From: Paraburkholderia sp. PREW-6R
GTDB taxonomy: Bacteria > Pseudomonadota > Gammaproteobacteria > Burkholderiales > Burkholderiaceae
Direction: 5' to 3'
NCBI RefSeq assembly: GCF_039621805.1
Contig: NZ_CP155073.1
Span: 1,550,001-1,614,000, forward strand
DNA: 64,000 nt
In this document: in pieces, positions 11,185 to 22,217 of the stretch
Numbering within the stretch: position 1 is the stretch's first letter
Layout: each line of letters starts with the position of its first letter
Notes under the pieces: generated by a model
What the model was told of the DNA's origin: nothing
Databases searched by the model: none
The model's input: the letters and a program-made list of their open reading frames with translations, nothing else
Translations under genes and position numbers: made by a program

Positions 11185-11889
11185 TCAGTGCGGCGAACTT
11201 GTATGAAGGAGTGGCTGGACTGCAGGCCACACGTTGTTCAGTAGCACTGGCTGTGCCTGCTGAGTCGGATGAATCTGATCTGCCTGGAACATCTCCGGCT
11301 TGTCCGCGATGCCCGCGAGCAAAAATGGCACAAGCGGCACGCGGAATTGCTTCGACAGATCCCCAGAGAGTCCATGGAACTTTTGCGAATAGTCCGGGCC
11401 GTAATTAGGTGGAACATACATGCCTACCAGCACGACCTTCGCATGTCCCTGCTGGGCCTCTTCGATGATCGTGCGCAGATTGTCTTCGGTGGTGGAAAGC
11501 GGCACACCTCGCAATGCATCGTTGCCACCCAGCTCGACGATCACGATAGTCGGCTTCAGGCGCTCCATGAGCGCGGGCAAGCGTGCCCGTCCGCCGCTCG
11601 TGGTGTCGCCGCTGATGCTTGCATTAGCAACGCTATAATCGATCCGCTGATCGGCAAGGCGCTGGCGCATCAGGGCCACCCAACCCGTGTCGCGAGGCAG
11701 GCCGTACTCGGCGGAGATGCTGTCGCCGAGCACCACGATGACCGGTCTGGCCTGTTCCGGCGCGTTCGCCGCGCTTGCCGCGACGGGCATTGAAAAAAGA
11801 GTAGCGGCCAGCACGGCCGAGCCGAATGCCGTAGTCAGCGCAGCCGCGCGAGGCGCCACGGCGCGCACTTTCAACCTACGCTTCACCAT
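11185..11889 (-). CDS. tesA: SGNH-family arylesterase/thioesterase I (TesA-like), exported
   Basis: The 234-residue protein has an Arg-rich N-terminus and a hydrophobic signal sequence ending near AASA. The GDSL-family blocks follow: GDSISAEYGL (nucleophile Ser), block III GGNDALRG and C-terminal DQIHPTQQA (catalytic Asp and His). The family hydrolyses acyl-CoA, acyl esters and aryl esters in the periplasm. I start at MVKRRLKVR; its ATG overlaps by two bases the ATG of the divergent ABC ATPase gene. No ribosome binding site is visible. A tesA/ybbA divergent pair with overlapping 5' ends is also the arrangement I recall from E. coli. Confidence 0.9.
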   Translation of the reverse strand: MVKRRLKVRAVAPRAAALTTAFGSAVLAATLFSMPVAASAANAPEQARPVIVVLGDSISAEYGLPRDTGWVALMRQRLADQRIDYSVANASISGDTTSGGRARLPALMERLKPTIVIVELGGNDALRGVPLSTTEDNLRTIIEEAQQGHAKVVLVGMYVPPNYGPDYSQKFHGLSGDLSKQFRVPLVPFLLAGIADKPEMFQADQIHPTQQAQPVLLNNVWPAVQPLLHTSSPH

Positions 11890-12574
11890 GCTAAACAAAA
11901 CTGATCCAGTCATTGAAGTGCGGGGTTTGTGCAAAAGGGTTAAGGATGCAACGGGCGAACTGACGATTCTCGAGAACATTGATCTTGCCATCGAGGCCGG
12001 CAGCAGTGTGGCGATCGTCGGTGCATCCGGGTCCGGCAAGTCTACGCTGCTAGGCTTGCTCGCAGGGTTGGACAGCGCAAGCTCGGGCTCGGTTCGCCTG
12101 CTCGGCCGCGAACTCGCCGAACTGAACGAAGACGAGCGCGCTGCATTACGCAGCGGCTCCGTCGGATTCGTATTCCAGTCGTTCCAATTGATGCCGCATC
12201 TGACCGCGCTCGAAAACGTCACGTTGCCGCTCGAACTGCAAGGTGGAATCGGCACGCGCGAAGCCGCGGCGCGCGCTCGCGGTCTGCTGGAGCAGGTGGG
12301 GCTCGGCAAGCGCACCGGTCACTACCCGAAGCTCCTGTCGGGCGGTGAGCAGCAGCGTGTTGCGTTGGCACGCGCGTTCGTGACGCACCCCGCCATTCTG
12401 TTCGCGGACGAACCCACCGGCAGTCTGGATGCGGCCACGGGCCATGCGGTGATCGACCTGATGTTCCAGATGAATCGCGCGAACGGCGCCACACTGATTC
12501 TCGTCACACACGACATTGAACTCGCAAGACGTTGCGACACCACGGTGACGATCGAGGCAGGACGGTTGGCTTGA
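11888..12574 (+). CDS. ybbA: ABC transporter ATP-binding protein, YbbA/LolD type
   Basis: The 228-residue ATPase has Walker A GASGSGKST, Q-loop QSFQLMPHLTALENV, signature LSGGEQQRVALARA, Walker B ILFADEPTGSLD and the switch histidine in VTHDIE. This belongs to the MacB/LolD/FtsE-like group that powers MacB-type permeases rather than substrate importers. The start MLNKTDPVIEVRGL overlaps the tesA start on the other strand, and no ribosome binding site is visible. No permease follows: the next gene is pgi on the opposite strand. The YbbP-like partner usual in enterobacteria is therefore absent here, and the substrate is unknown. Confidence 0.9.
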   Translation: MLNKTDPVIEVRGLCKRVKDATGELTILENIDLAIEAGSSVAIVGASGSGKSTLLGLLAGLDSASSGSVRLLGRELAELNEDERAALRSGSVGFVFQSFQLMPHLTALENVTLPLELQGGIGTREAAARARGLLEQVGLGKRTGHYPKLLSGGEQQRVALARAFVTHPAILFADEPTGSLDAATGHAVIDLMFQMNRANGATLILVTHDIELARRCDTTVTIEAGRLA

Positions 12575-12599
12575 GGTTCGGCTAACGCGGGCGCCAATG

Positions 12600-12627
12600 C
12601 AAAGCGGGCCATCTGGGCCCGCTTTGT
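12600..12627 (+). terminator. bidirectional terminator between ybbA and pgi
   Basis: The arms CAAAGCGGGCC and GGCCCGCTTTG form a stem over ATCT. It is followed by a weak T tract and serves convergent genes. Confidence 0.82.
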
Positions 12628-12672
12628 CGTTGCCGTCTCAGCTTTGCTTCATTCGGCCGGCGCCATTGAATG

Positions 12673-14295
12673 TCACTTCTTCAACGCGGCGCGCGCACGT
12701 TCGATCAACGCCGACGTCGACGAGTCATGCTTCTTGACGTCCGCACCCGGCGACGTGAGATCGGCCTCGACGACCTTGCCGAGGATCTTGCCCAACTCCA
12801 CGCCCCATTGATCGAACGGATTGATGTCCCACACCGACGCCTGCACGAGCACCTTGTGTTCGTACAGGGCGATCAACGCACCGAGTGAACGCGCGGTCAG
12901 CGCGTCGACGATAATCGTCGTAGTGGGGCGGTTGCCAGGGAACACCAGGTGCGGCGCAAGATCGGGCTTGTCCGCGCCGGCGACTTTCTTCGCTTCTTCG
13001 AGCGTGCGGCCGAGCATCAGCGCTTCACTCTGCGCAAAGCAATTGGCGAGCAGCTTCGGATGATGGCTGACAAGCGGATGCTCCGGCGTCAGTACGGCGA
13101 TGAAGTCGATCGGCACGATGGTCGAACCTTGATGCAGCATCTGAAAGAATGCATGCTGACCGTTCGTGCCCGGCTCGCCCCATGTGACGGCGGCGGTCGG
13201 ATAGTCGACCATCGCGCCATCGAGCCGCGCCGACTTGCCATTGCTCTCCATCTCGAGCTGTTGCAGATACGAGGGCAGGAAATGCATCGCTTCCGAATAC
13301 GGCGCGACCAGATAGCTTTGCGAGCCGAAAAAGTTGCGATACCAGATGCCGATCATGCCGAGCAGTACCGGCAGGTTCTTGTCGAGCGGCGCGGTACGGA
13401 AATGCTGGTCCATGTCGTTCGCGCCGGCGAGCAGTTCGTTGAACTGGTCGGGCCCGATCGCGATCATGATGGACAGGCCCACCGCTGACCACAGCGAGTA
13501 GCGGCCACCCACCCAGTCCCACATCTGGAACACGTTCTCTTTCGCGATGCCGAACTTCACGACCTCGGCGGGATTGGCCGACACGCCGACGAAATGCTTC
13601 GCCAGTTCGCTTTCCGGGCAGCCCTTGCTGATGAACCAGTCGCGCATGGAGTGCGCATTGGTCATGGTCTCAAGCGTAGTGAACGTCTTCGAGACGACGA
13701 TCACGAGCGTTTCCTCGGGATCGATCTGTTGCATCACGTTGTAGATATCCGCGCCGTCAACATTCGACACGAAGTGCGACGTGATTTCTCGCGTGGCCAG
13801 ATGATGCAACGCGCTCACGACCATCTTCGGCCCGAGATCGGAGCCGCCGATGCCGATGTTCACCACATAGCGGATACGCTTGCCCGTGTAGCCTTTCCAC
13901 TCACCGCTGCGCACCTTGTCGGCAAACGCCGCCATCCTGGCGCGCTCGGCCTGTACCTCGGCATGGAACGGCGCGTTCGGATCGTTCGAGCGCAATGCGG
14001 TATGCAGTGCCGCGCGGTGTTCGGTCGGATTGACGATATCGCCCGCAAACATGGCGTCGCGCCGCTTCTCGACGCCCGCTTCGCGCGCGAGCTGCACGAG
14101 CAGCTTCAGCGTTTCATCGGTGATGCGGTTCTTCGAGAAATCGATTGCGAGGCCGCCGCCCGAGAACGCGAAGCGCTCGGCACGGGTAGGCGCGGGGTCG
14201 TTCTCGGGTGCAAACCAGTCGCGCATGTGGGCATCGCGAATCTTCTCGTAATGCGTTTGCAGCGAGGACCAGGAAGGGAGCGAGTTCTGGGTCAT
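12673..14295 (-). CDS. pgi: glucose-6-phosphate isomerase
   Basis: The 540-residue cytosolic enzyme interconverts glucose-6-phosphate and fructose-6-phosphate. Both family signatures are visible: [11 protein letters not shown] in the sugar-phosphate-binding half, and the C-terminal GRTLEEAKK through [12 protein letters not shown]. The catalytic Glu (GEPGTNGQH), His (FFQMLHQGS) and Lys (GVELGK) are in place. The length matches the bacterial family. It appears monocistronic on the minus strand, ending at the terminator shared with ybbA. Confidence 0.98.
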   Translation of the reverse strand: MTQNSLPSWSSLQTHYEKIRDAHMRDWFAPENDPAPTRAERFAFSGGGLAIDFSKNRITDETLKLLVQLAREAGVEKRRDAMFAGDIVNPTEHRAALHTALRSNDPNAPFHAEVQAERARMAAFADKVRSGEWKGYTGKRIRYVVNIGIGGSDLGPKMVVSALHHLATREITSHFVSNVDGADIYNVMQQIDPEETLVIVVSKTFTTLETMTNAHSMRDWFISKGCPESELAKHFVGVSANPAEVVKFGIAKENVFQMWDWVGGRYSLWSAVGLSIMIAIGPDQFNELLAGANDMDQHFRTAPLDKNLPVLLGMIGIWYRNFFGSQSYLVAPYSEAMHFLPSYLQQLEMESNGKSARLDGAMVDYPTAAVTWGEPGTNGQHAFFQMLHQGSTIVPIDFIAVLTPEHPLVSHHPKLLANCFAQSEALMLGRTLEEAKKVAGADKPDLAPHLVFPGNRPTTTIIVDALTARSLGALIALYEHKVLVQASVWDINPFDQWGVELGKILGKVVEADLTSPGADVKKHDSSTSALIERARAALKK

Positions 14296-14664
14296 AGCGT
14301 CCGTTTAACCAGGGGAACGAGGGAAGGCCAGCGCGCCAGAGGCGCTGCCGGGGATGTTGCAACGTTGCTGTCAACGTGATGCCGCACGGCCGGGTTCGGC
14401 TCATATTGCCGCAAGATTCGACGAGTTGGAAAAGTCGCTCGCCAGCGCGGCAATGTCGCCGCCGCCCGTGCCGACACCTCACGTTAAACCTTGCGCTAAC
14501 CGCTGCCGTATTCGCCGCGCGGCAAGCAGGCTGGCCGCGGGTCAGCAGCAGGACAGCAGCGCAGTCAGTGAATCAGTATAGCGGCCCCGCGTGACAGAGG
14601 AAGGTGGAGTGAACATCGCGCGCAAAGTCGGGGAACGCGAACGCCCGTGCACAGGGTTGCCGCA
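14296..14664. other. intergenic region between pgi and nnr
   Basis: About 370 bp lie upstream of pgi and downstream of nnr. I see no convincing gene, strong terminator or repeat. The pgi promoter is presumably here, but no good -35/-10 pair stands out. Confidence 0.5.
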
Positions 14665-16251
14665 TCAACCATGCGACGGATAGAAAAGCCGGTTGAGCAA
14701 CGTGCGCACCATCGGCGCGAGTTCGCCGGCGGTCAGCCCGGCCGGGCCGTGCCCTTGAGCGCTGAGCGTATCGGCGGCGAGCCCGTGCAGGTACACGCCC
14801 GCCAAAGCCGCCTCGAAGCGCGGCAAATGCTGCGCGAGCAGTGCGCCGATTATGCCGCCGAGCACGTCGCCAGTGCCGCACGTGGCGAGCGCGGCGTTGC
14901 CTGTCGGGTTGATCGCGATGCGGCCGTCCGGCGTGGCAATCACGGTGCCGGTTCCTTTCAGCACGATGACGCTCGCAAAGCGCGCGGCGAGCGCGCGCGC
15001 GGCGGCAAGCCGGTCGGCCTGCACGGTGGGCGCGTCGGTGCCGAGCAGACGAGCCGCTTCGAGTGGATGCGGCGTCAGCACGCAAGGGTCGCCCTGCGTG
15101 CCGCGCGCGGTCACTTCGGCCGCGAGCGACGCATCTTTCGAAATCAGGTTGAGCGCGTCGGCGTCGAACAGCTTGGGCACGTCGAGTCGCAGCACATCGT
15201 GCAGCACGCGCGTGGCGCGCTCCCCATGACCCATCCCGCAGCCGACGGCCAGCGCGTCCATGGTGTCGAGCGGCAGATCGTCGATGGCGTGCAACATCAG
15301 TTCGGGATGCGGCGGATCGTAGGGCGGCGCGCCTTCGCCGAGCAGCGCGACATGCACCTTGCCCGCACCGGTGTACAGCGCGGCGCGCGACGCGAGGATC
15401 GGCGCGCCGCACATGCCGGTGTCGCCGCCCACTACCGCAAGACTGCCGAACGTGCCTTTGTTCGTCGCGAAATCGCGCGGCGGCAGGCTCGCCGCGAACA
15501 ACTCCGGCGCGTTCAGTTGCACGGCTGTGCGCTGGCTGCAGTCGAGCCCGATCGGCGCGACCGTGACCGAGCCGGCGAGATCGCGTCCCTGCGCGGTGAA
15601 AAGCCCCGGTTTGGCCGCGATGAACGTCACGGTATGCGTGGCGTGGACGGCGGCGCTGTCTTTGCCGCCGACGACCGTGCCGGTGTCGCTGTCAAGGCCG
15701 CTCGGCACGTCGAGCGCCAGCACGCCGCCCTTGCGCGGGCGCGCTTTCGCCCGCTGCGTCAGTTGACGGGCCACGCTGGCAAAAACGCCGTCCAATTCGC
15801 GCGTGAGACCGATCCCGAACATGCCGTCCACGAGCCATGTGTAGCCGGCCAGCGAGGCCGGCATGTCGGCGGTGATCGGCACGCCGGCGGCGCGGGCCGT
15901 GGCGAGCGCCCAGCGGGCGTCGTCCGCTTTCACTTCGACCGGCATGCACAGTTCGACGGCGATGCCGGCCTCGTGCAACTCAGCCGCGAGGATGAGCGCA
16001 TCGCCGCCGTTGTTGCCGGGGCCCGCGATCAGCCACACCTTCTGCTTCGATTTCTCGATCGACGTGTCGCGCGTGATCTGTTCGAGGAGGAAACTCGCGG
16101 CCGATTTGCCGGCGCGCGCCATCAGCGTATAGGGCGGCAAGGCGGCCGACGCCTGGGTTTCGGCGATCCGCAATTCGGTGAGCGTCAGAAGCGGCAGCGC
16201 ACGGTCGTGCGGGTTGATCAGCGTGGGCAGTGTGGTGTCGGCGTTTGTCAT
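14665..16251 (-). CDS. nnr: bifunctional NAD(P)H-hydrate epimerase / ADP-dependent dehydratase
   Basis: The 528-residue enzyme repairs damaged NAD(P)H hydrates. The N-terminal epimerase half (YjeF_N) contains IAGPGNNGGDALILA and DGMFGIGLTR. The C-terminal carbohydrate-kinase-like dehydratase half contains NKGTFGSLAVVGGD, GCGMGHG, LTPHPLEAARLLG and GNAALATCGTGDVLGG, the last being the catalytic/ATP-site motif. I start at MTNADTTLP (16251) because the 40 upstream in-frame residues are encoded by a short tandem repeat and look non-coding. The E. coli partner gene tsaE is not adjacent. Confidence 0.92.
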   Translation of the reverse strand: MTNADTTLPTLINPHDRALPLLTLTELRIAETQASAALPPYTLMARAGKSAASFLLEQITRDTSIEKSKQKVWLIAGPGNNGGDALILAAELHEAGIAVELCMPVEVKADDARWALATARAAGVPITADMPASLAGYTWLVDGMFGIGLTRELDGVFASVARQLTQRAKARPRKGGVLALDVPSGLDSDTGTVVGGKDSAAVHATHTVTFIAAKPGLFTAQGRDLAGSVTVAPIGLDCSQRTAVQLNAPELFAASLPPRDFATNKGTFGSLAVVGGDTGMCGAPILASRAALYTGAGKVHVALLGEGAPPYDPPHPELMLHAIDDLPLDTMDALAVGCGMGHGERATRVLHDVLRLDVPKLFDADALNLISKDASLAAEVTARGTQGDPCVLTPHPLEAARLLGTDAPTVQADRLAAARALAARFASVIVLKGTGTVIATPDGRIAINPTGNAALATCGTGDVLGGIIGALLAQHLPRFEAALAGVYLHGLAADTLSAQGHGPAGLTAGELAPMVRTLLNRLFYPSHG

Positions 16252-16268
16252 GTCGGGGTCGGCGCAGG

Positions 16269-16300
16269 TCTGGCGGGTCTGGCGGGTGTGGCGGGTGTGG
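16269..16300 (-). repeat. 9-bp tandem repeat upstream of nnr
   Basis: The unit TCTGGCGGG (with TGTGGCGGG variants) is repeated about 3.5 times on the plus strand. It lies just upstream of the nnr start and would extend the reading frame artificially. Confidence 0.85.
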
Positions 16301-16400
16301 AGTTGGCCCGAGGCGGCGGGTACTGGGAAACGCTTATCCTGGGGCCCACGCGAGTTTCGCGCGGCTCTCAAGGTCGTCCGGAAGTCGCCCCGATGACAGC

Positions 16401-17699
16401 TTACCGGAAGCGCTCGGCCCGCAGCGCAGCGAGCGTGTCGTCGGGAACCTCGGGCGTCGTGCCCGAGATCAGATCAGCAATCAGCTTGCCCGAGCCGCAG
16501 GCGAGACCCCATCCCGCGGGACCATGACCGGCGTTGACGAACAGGCGCGGATGCAGCGCGTTGCCGATCACCGGCAAGCCGTCCGGCGACAACAGTCTGA
16601 CCCCTTCCCACGGCAACGCCGCCGAAATCCGCGCGGCGCCCGGAATCCAGTCGTGCGTCGCCTGGCCGAGGAGCGCGAGCGCCTCTTCCGTGACCGCCTC
16701 GCCAAGCGGCTTGTCGATATCTTTTGCGTTTTGCAGCACTGCGCCGCCCGCGATCCGCAGACGGTGGTTCATCCGGCTGATCGCAATGCGCTTCACTGCA
16801 TCCACGATCGCCACGTGCGGCGCACATTCCTCATGCGCAATCGGCGCAACCAGCGTATGCAGGCGCAGCGGATAAAGCGGCAAGCGCAGACCGAGCCGTT
16901 CGAGCAGCGTCAAACTGCCGTATCCGGCCGCGACGACCACACAGTCGGCGTGAATCACGTCCACTTCGCGCGAACGCGAGCCCGCGTCCGGCCGCGACGT
17001 CAGTTCCACCGACGCCCGCTGACCTTCGAGGCGAATACCCGACACTTCGCGGCCGAGCATGAACTGCACGCCGCCTTCCATATCCAGCGTCTGCTTGATG
17101 AGCTTGGTGAAAAGCGGGCTGTTGCCCGTGCGTTCCTGATCGAACAGCACGCCGCCCGCGAATTCGGGTTCGGTGCGCACCGAGTGTTCGAACGACGCGC
17201 ACTGTTCGGGCGTCAACTCGTGGTGCGGCACTTCGTAATGACGCAGCAGACCGAGCGCCGGCCGGAGCTGTTCCCACTCTTCGTGCGAGCGCACGAGATA
17301 CAGCAGCCCGCTCGTCTGCTCGAATTCGAGCCCGGAGCGGGCCTCCATGCCGGCTATCGTGTCCCGGGACAATTCGACCAGCGGCCGCAGCAGTCCGTAT
17401 TGATGACCGAACGCATTGGGTTCCTGCAGTTCGGCGAGTTGCCTGACGAACTGGCGCGCCGGTCCCGAAAAACCGCTCCTGTTGACAACGCCGTTCTTCG
17501 CGTTCTGGCGGCTCGCCATGAAAGTCGGGCCGAACCACACGTCGAGCGGCGTGGGCAGCAGGGTGCCGCCGTGCCCGTAAGTGGCGCCTTGCGCGACTGT
17601 TGCGTGGCGCTCCACGACACAGACCCGGTGGCCGGCCGCGCGCAGGTGATAAGCGGTGGCGACGCCCGCAATCCCGCCGCCGATGACGATGACATCCAT
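16401..17699 (-). CDS. dadA: FAD-dependent D-amino acid dehydrogenase-like oxidoreductase (DadA family)
   Basis: The 432-residue flavoprotein begins with the dinucleotide-binding fingerprint VIVIGGGIAGVATAYHLR, followed by the acidic residue of VVERH. It ends with the DAO-family FAD motif RLFVNAGHGPAGWGLACGSG. Central ASRQNAKNGV and GLLYLVRSHEE segments resemble DadA small subunits, which oxidise D-amino acids to keto acids and pass electrons to the respiratory chain. No alanine racemase or lrp-type regulator is adjacent, so substrate preference is open; other DAO-family oxidases remain possible. It diverges from purL. Confidence 0.78.
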   Translation of the reverse strand: MDVIVIGGGIAGVATAYHLRAAGHRVCVVERHATVAQGATYGHGGTLLPTPLDVWFGPTFMASRQNAKNGVVNRSGFSGPARQFVRQLAELQEPNAFGHQYGLLRPLVELSRDTIAGMEARSGLEFEQTSGLLYLVRSHEEWEQLRPALGLLRHYEVPHHELTPEQCASFEHSVRTEPEFAGGVLFDQERTGNSPLFTKLIKQTLDMEGGVQFMLGREVSGIRLEGQRASVELTSRPDAGSRSREVDVIHADCVVVAAGYGSLTLLERLGLRLPLYPLRLHTLVAPIAHEECAPHVAIVDAVKRIAISRMNHRLRIAGGAVLQNAKDIDKPLGEAVTEEALALLGQATHDWIPGAARISAALPWEGVRLLSPDGLPVIGNALHPRLFVNAGHGPAGWGLACGSGKLIADLISGTTPEVPDDTLAALRAERFR

Positions 17700-17910
17700 G
17701 TTCTGATTCGAGTTGCCGCCGGGACGCGAGACACCGCGCCTGCCGTCAGGCGTGACATGCGGCGCGATGGCGAGCCTGCTTCAGGCCCATCGCACCGATC
17801 TGATGAAAGGCCGAATGATAGCAGTCAAACCTGCCGCGGGGCCACGCGCGCCATGGGCGCCACGTCGTTCGGACCGTTGCGCGGCCCCGGCTGGAAGCCC
17901 GTTCCCGGGG

Positions 17911-17916
17911 TATAAT
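17911..17916 (+). promoter_or_regulatory. candidate -10 box for purL
   Basis: A consensus TATAAT lies in a GC-rich context about 90 bp upstream of purL. No convincing -35 box is seen at 16-18 bp. The rest of the 306-bp divergent region shows nothing else clear. Confidence 0.45.
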
Positions 17917-18005
17917 CTCGGACTTCCTTTCCGCCTCACGTCGCCTTTTACGCGCGGCTCATCGGCATCACTCATCGGCATCATTAGCGACGCAACGTCA
18001 AGTCC

Positions 18006-21000
18006 ATGGCCCACTTCTCGTGTTTCCCCGGCGCTTCGGCCCTTTCCGATTTCCGTCAAACCCGCCTGCTCGAAACGCTGACGCGCATCGATCCAAATAT
18101 CACCGGCGTGCGTGCGCAATATCTGCACTTCGTTAACGCGCAGAGCCCGCTGTCCGCCGAAGACACCGCGAAAATCGAAGCGCTGATGCACTACGGCGAT
18201 CCGCTCGAAGCAACGAAAGAGCGCGGCGCGGCCGAAACGTTTCTCGTCGTGCCGCGTTTTGGCACGGTGTCGCCGTGGGCCAGCAAGGCAACGGATATCG
18301 CTCATCTGTGCGGGCTCGCGCAGGTGCGGCGCATCGAGCGCGGCGTCGAATACACGGTTACGCTGAAAAGCGGTCTGCTGGGCGGCAAGAAGGCGTTGTC
18401 CGACGAAGCGCGCGCCGCCGTGGTCGCCGCGTTGCACGACCGCATGACGGAAAGCGTGGCGGCTTCGCGCGATCAGGCCATGCATCTGTTCGACGAACTG
18501 CCGGCCAAGCCGCTGCAAACCGTCGACGTCTTGAGCAACGGCCGTGGCGCGCTGGAAGTGGCGAATACCGAGCTGGGCCTCGCGCTCGCCGACGACGAAA
18601 TCGACTACCTCGTGGACGCTTTCACGAAGCTCGGCCGCAACCCGACCGACGTCGAACTGATGATGTTCGCGCAAGCCAACAGCGAACACTGCCGGCACAA
18701 GATTTTCAACGCGGAATGGACGATCGACGGGGAAAAGCAGGACATGTCGCTGTTCAACATGATCCGCAATACGGAAAAGCTGAATCCGCAAGGCACGATC
18801 GTCGCGTATTCGGATAACTCGGCGATCATGGCGGGCGGCATGGCGGAACGCTGGTTCCCGCGCACGCCGGCTCAGCTTGGCGCAAGCGAACTGCCCGAGC
18901 ATTACCTGCGCAGCAACGAGCTCACGCACACGTTGATGAAGGTGGAGACGCACAACCACCCCACGGCAATTTCGCCGTTTCCGGGTGCGGCAACGGGTGC
19001 GGGCGGCGAAATTCGCGACGAAGGCGCAACGGGCCGCGGTGCGCGTCCGAAGGCCGGCCTCACGGGCTTTACGGTGTCGAACCTGGAATTGCCGGACGGC
19101 GTGCAGACGTGGGAAAACGCGCGCGACGCCGCTCAGCCGCTCGCCTATCGCAATCCAGACGACCGACACGAGGCGTATGGCCGTCCCGACCGCATTGCGT
19201 CGCCGCTGCAGATCATGATCGACGGCCCGCTCGGCGGCGCCGCGTTCAACAACGAATTCGGCCGGCCCAATCTGGGCGGCTATTTCCGCGTGTATGAGCA
19301 GAACGTCGCGGGCCGGGTGCGCGGCTATCACAAACCGATCATGATCGCGGGCGGCATCGGCAATATCTCCGACCAGCACACGCACAAGCTCGATCTGCCC
19401 GAAGGCTCGCTGCTGATCCAGATCGGCGGTCCCGGCATGCGCATCGGCATGGGCGGCGGCGCGGCGAGTTCCATGGCCACCGGCACCAACACCGCTGAAC
19501 TGGATTTCGATTCCGTGCAGCGCGGCAATCCTGAAATCGAGCGCCGCGCGCAGGAAGTGATCAACGCGTGCTGGCAACTCGGCGAAAACAATCCGATTCT
19601 AAGCATTCACGACGTCGGCGCGGGCGGTCTGTCGAACGCGTTCCCGGAAGTGGTGGACGGCGCAGGCAAGGGCGCGCTGTTCGATCTGCGCAAGATCCAG
19701 CTGGAAGAGAGCGGTTTGTCGCCACGCGAAATCTGGTCGAACGAAGCGCAGGAGCGCTATGTTCTGGCCATCGCACCGGCTGACCTGCCGACATTCGAAG
19801 CCCTGTGCAGGCGCGAGCGTTGCCCGTTTGCAGTGATCGGTACGGCGACGGCCGAACGCCAGTTGAAGGTGATCGATTCTGAGCAGAACGGCGCGACGCA
19901 TGAGCCGGTCGACATGCCGATGGAAGTGCTGCTCGGCAAGGCGCCGCGCATGCACCGCGATGTGAAGCGCGTCGAACAGAAACTGGAACCGGTCGAGGTC
20001 ACCGGCATCGCGCTGCCGGAGGTGGCGGCGAGCGTGCTGCGTCACCCGACGGTGGCGAGCAAGTCGTTCCTGATCACGATCGGCGACCGCTCGGTGGGCG
20101 GCACGACGGCGCGCGACCAGATGGTCGGTCCGTGGCAGGTGCCGGTCGCCGACGTCGCCATCACCACGATGGATTACGCGGGCTTCCGCGGCGAAGCCAT
20201 GACCATGGCCGAGCGCACGCCGCTTGCCGTGATCGACGCGCCGGCGTCGGGCCGCATGGCGGTGGGCGAGGCGGTCACGAATATCGCGGCCGCGCCGATC
20301 GCGTCGCTCGACAAGCTCAAGCTGTCGGCGAACTGGATGGCCGCGTGCGGCGCGCCGGGCGAAGATGCGGCGCTGTACGACACGGTGAAGGCCATCGGCA
20401 TGGAGCTGTGCCCTGCGCTAGGCATCAGCATTCCGGTCGGCAAGGATTCGCTTTCCATGCGCACCAAGTGGGAAGACCGCGGCGTCGCCAAAGAAGTGGT
20501 CGCACCCGTCTCGCTGATCATCTCGGCGTTCGCGCCGGTCGAAGACGTGCGTCGCCATCTCACGCCGCAGTTGCGCCGCATGTCCGGCGCGGACGGCGTG
20601 GGGGAATCCGTGCTGATCGCAATCGACCTCGGACGCGGCAAGCAGCGTCTGGGCGGCAGCATTCTCGCGCAGGTCACGCAACAGGTCGGCGACACGGTGC
20701 CGGACGTCGACGATCCGGAAGACCTGAAGCGGTTCTTCAACGTGATCCAGGCACTGAATAAGGACGGCAAGCTGCTCGCGTACCACGACCGCTCGGACGG
20801 CGGGCTGTGGGCGACCGTCTGCGAAATGGCGTTCGCGGGCCACGTGGGCGTGTCGTTGAACGTCGACATGCTGGTGCTCGATCCGCATCACGAATCCGAT
20901 TATGGCGACGCGAAAGACTGGGCGAAGCAGACCAGCGGCCGCCGCGAAGACCGCACGATCCGCGCGCTCTTTAACGAGGAACTCGGTGGCGTGATCCAGG

Positions 21001-22097
21001 TGCGCGCGTCCGAGCGCGACGCCGTGCTGGCCGTGCTGCGCGAACACGGTCTGTCGGCATGCTCGCATGTGATCGGCAAGGTCAACGAGCGCGACACAAT
21101 CGAAATCTATCGCGACGCGAAGAAAATTTACGAAGCGCCGCGCACGGAGCTGCATCGCACATGGAGCGAGGTGAGCTGGCGTATTGCGCGCCTGCGTGAC
21201 AACCCCGCGTGCGCCGACGCCGAGTACGACGCGATTTCCGACGCCGCCGACCCCGGCATGACGCCCGTGCTGACTTTCGACCCGGCCGAAGAAGTGTCGG
21301 CGCCGTTCATCGGCCGGAGGGCGCGTCCGCGCGTCGCGGTCCTGCGCGAGCAGGGCGTGAATTCGCACCTCGAAACGGCGTACGCGTTCGACCGCGCAGG
21401 CTTCGACGCGCACGACGTTCACATGAGCGATCTGCTGGCAGGCCGCGCGAATCTGGCGGACTTCGCCGGCGCGGTTGCGTGTGGCGGCTTTTCCTACGGC
21501 GACACGCTGGGCGCAGGCGAGGGCTGGGCCAAGACGATCCGCTTCAACGCGCAACTAGCCGACATGTTCGCCGCGTTCTTTGCCCGTGAGGACACTTTCG
21601 CGCTCGGCATCTGCAACGGTTGCCAGATGATGAGCAGCCTCGCGTCGATGATTCCGGGTGCGCAAGCGTGGCCGAAGTTCACGCGCAACAAGTCGGAGAA
21701 GTTCGAGGCGCGCTTCTCGCTGGTCGAAGTGCAGCCATCGCCGTCCATTTTCTTCGCCGGCATGGAAGGCTCGCGCATTCCGGTGGCCGTTGCGCACGGC
21801 GAAGGTTTTGCGGACTTTTCGCAGCAGGGCGATGCGTCGAAGGTGGCGGTGGCGATGCGTTACGTCGACCATCGGGGCCAGCCGACCGAGCAGTACCCGT
21901 TCAACCCGAACGGCTCGCCGGACGGCATTACGTCGGTCACGACGCCAGACGGCCGCTTCACGGTGCTGATGCCGCACACCGAGCGCGTGCATCGTGCGGT
22001 ACAGATGAGCTGGCATCCGGAAGGCTGGGGCGAGGGTGCGACAGACGCGAGTCCCTGGATGCGCGTGTTCGAAAACGCGCGTCGCTGGCTGGGATAA
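18006..22097 (+). CDS. purL: phosphoribosylformylglycinamidine synthase, single-chain
   Basis: The 1363-residue large-type FGAM synthase performs the fourth step of purine synthesis, converting FGAR, glutamine and ATP to FGAM. The N-terminal domain replaces PurS. The two AIRS-like halves follow, with [36 protein letters not shown], and [18 protein letters not shown]. The C-terminal glutaminase begins at [15 protein letters not shown] and carries the Cys nucleophile in GICNGCQMM (about residue 1200) and His in SWHPEGWG. The start [17 protein letters not shown] is typical of proteobacterial PurL. It stands alone; no clear terminator follows before the hipBA operators. Confidence 0.98.
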   Translation: MAHFSCFPGASALSDFRQTRLLETLTRIDPNITGVRAQYLHFVNAQSPLSAEDTAKIEALMHYGDPLEATKERGAAETFLVVPRFGTVSPWASKATDIAHLCGLAQVRRIERGVEYTVTLKSGLLGGKKALSDEARAAVVAALHDRMTESVAASRDQAMHLFDELPAKPLQTVDVLSNGRGALEVANTELGLALADDEIDYLVDAFTKLGRNPTDVELMMFAQANSEHCRHKIFNAEWTIDGEKQDMSLFNMIRNTEKLNPQGTIVAYSDNSAIMAGGMAERWFPRTPAQLGASELPEHYLRSNELTHTLMKVETHNHPTAISPFPGAATGAGGEIRDEGATGRGARPKAGLTGFTVSNLELPDGVQTWENARDAAQPLAYRNPDDRHEAYGRPDRIASPLQIMIDGPLGGAAFNNEFGRPNLGGYFRVYEQNVAGRVRGYHKPIMIAGGIGNISDQHTHKLDLPEGSLLIQIGGPGMRIGMGGGAASSMATGTNTAELDFDSVQRGNPEIERRAQEVINACWQLGENNPILSIHDVGAGGLSNAFPEVVDGAGKGALFDLRKIQLEESGLSPREIWSNEAQERYVLAIAPADLPTFEALCRRERCPFAVIGTATAERQLKVIDSEQNGATHEPVDMPMEVLLGKAPRMHRDVKRVEQKLEPVEVTGIALPEVAASVLRHPTVASKSFLITIGDRSVGGTTARDQMVGPWQVPVADVAITTMDYAGFRGEAMTMAERTPLAVIDAPASGRMAVGEAVTNIAAAPIASLDKLKLSANWMAACGAPGEDAALYDTVKAIGMELCPALGISIPVGKDSLSMRTKWEDRGVAKEVVAPVSLIISAFAPVEDVRRHLTPQLRRMSGADGVGESVLIAIDLGRGKQRLGGSILAQVTQQVGDTVPDVDDPEDLKRFFNVIQALNKDGKLLAYHDRSDGGLWATVCEMAFAGHVGVSLNVDMLVLDPHHESDYGDAKDWAKQTSGRREDRTIRALFNEELGGVIQVRASERDAVLAVLREHGLSACSHVIGKVNERDTIEIYRDAKKIYEAPRTELHRTWSEVSWRIARLRDNPACADAEYDAISDAADPGMTPVLTFDPAEEVSAPFIGRRARPRVAVLREQGVNSHLETAYAFDRAGFDAHDVHMSDLLAGRANLADFAGAVACGGFSYGDTLGAGEGWAKTIRFNAQLADMFAAFFAREDTFALGICNGCQMMSSLASMIPGAQAWPKFTRNKSEKFEARFSLVEVQPSPSIFFAGMEGSRIPVAVAHGEGFADFSQQGDASKVAVAMRYVDHRGQPTEQYPFNPNGSPDGITSVTTPDGRFTVLMPHTERVHRAVQMSWHPEGWGEGATDASPWMRVFENARRWLG

Positions 22098-22217
22098 CGA
22101 CGCGGCAACCGCCTGGCAGGCTGCCGCGTACGGTTCGCGCGGCAGCTTCCCCGTGCTGTACGGTGCCCGGCTGCCGGCTGGTAGGCTCGCTGCAGTCGTG
22201 AGACGCAAACCGTGGCC

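Noticed and set aside
14647..16527. 626-residue plus-strand frame opposite nnr
   Set aside because: Antisense to the Nnr gene, whose epimerase and dehydratase motifs are clear; the frame is Arg/Gly/His-rich with no family features.
17781..19577. 598-residue minus-strand frame across the purL start
   Set aside because: It overlaps the intact N-terminal half of PurL and the intergenic region; composition is typical of an antisense artefact.
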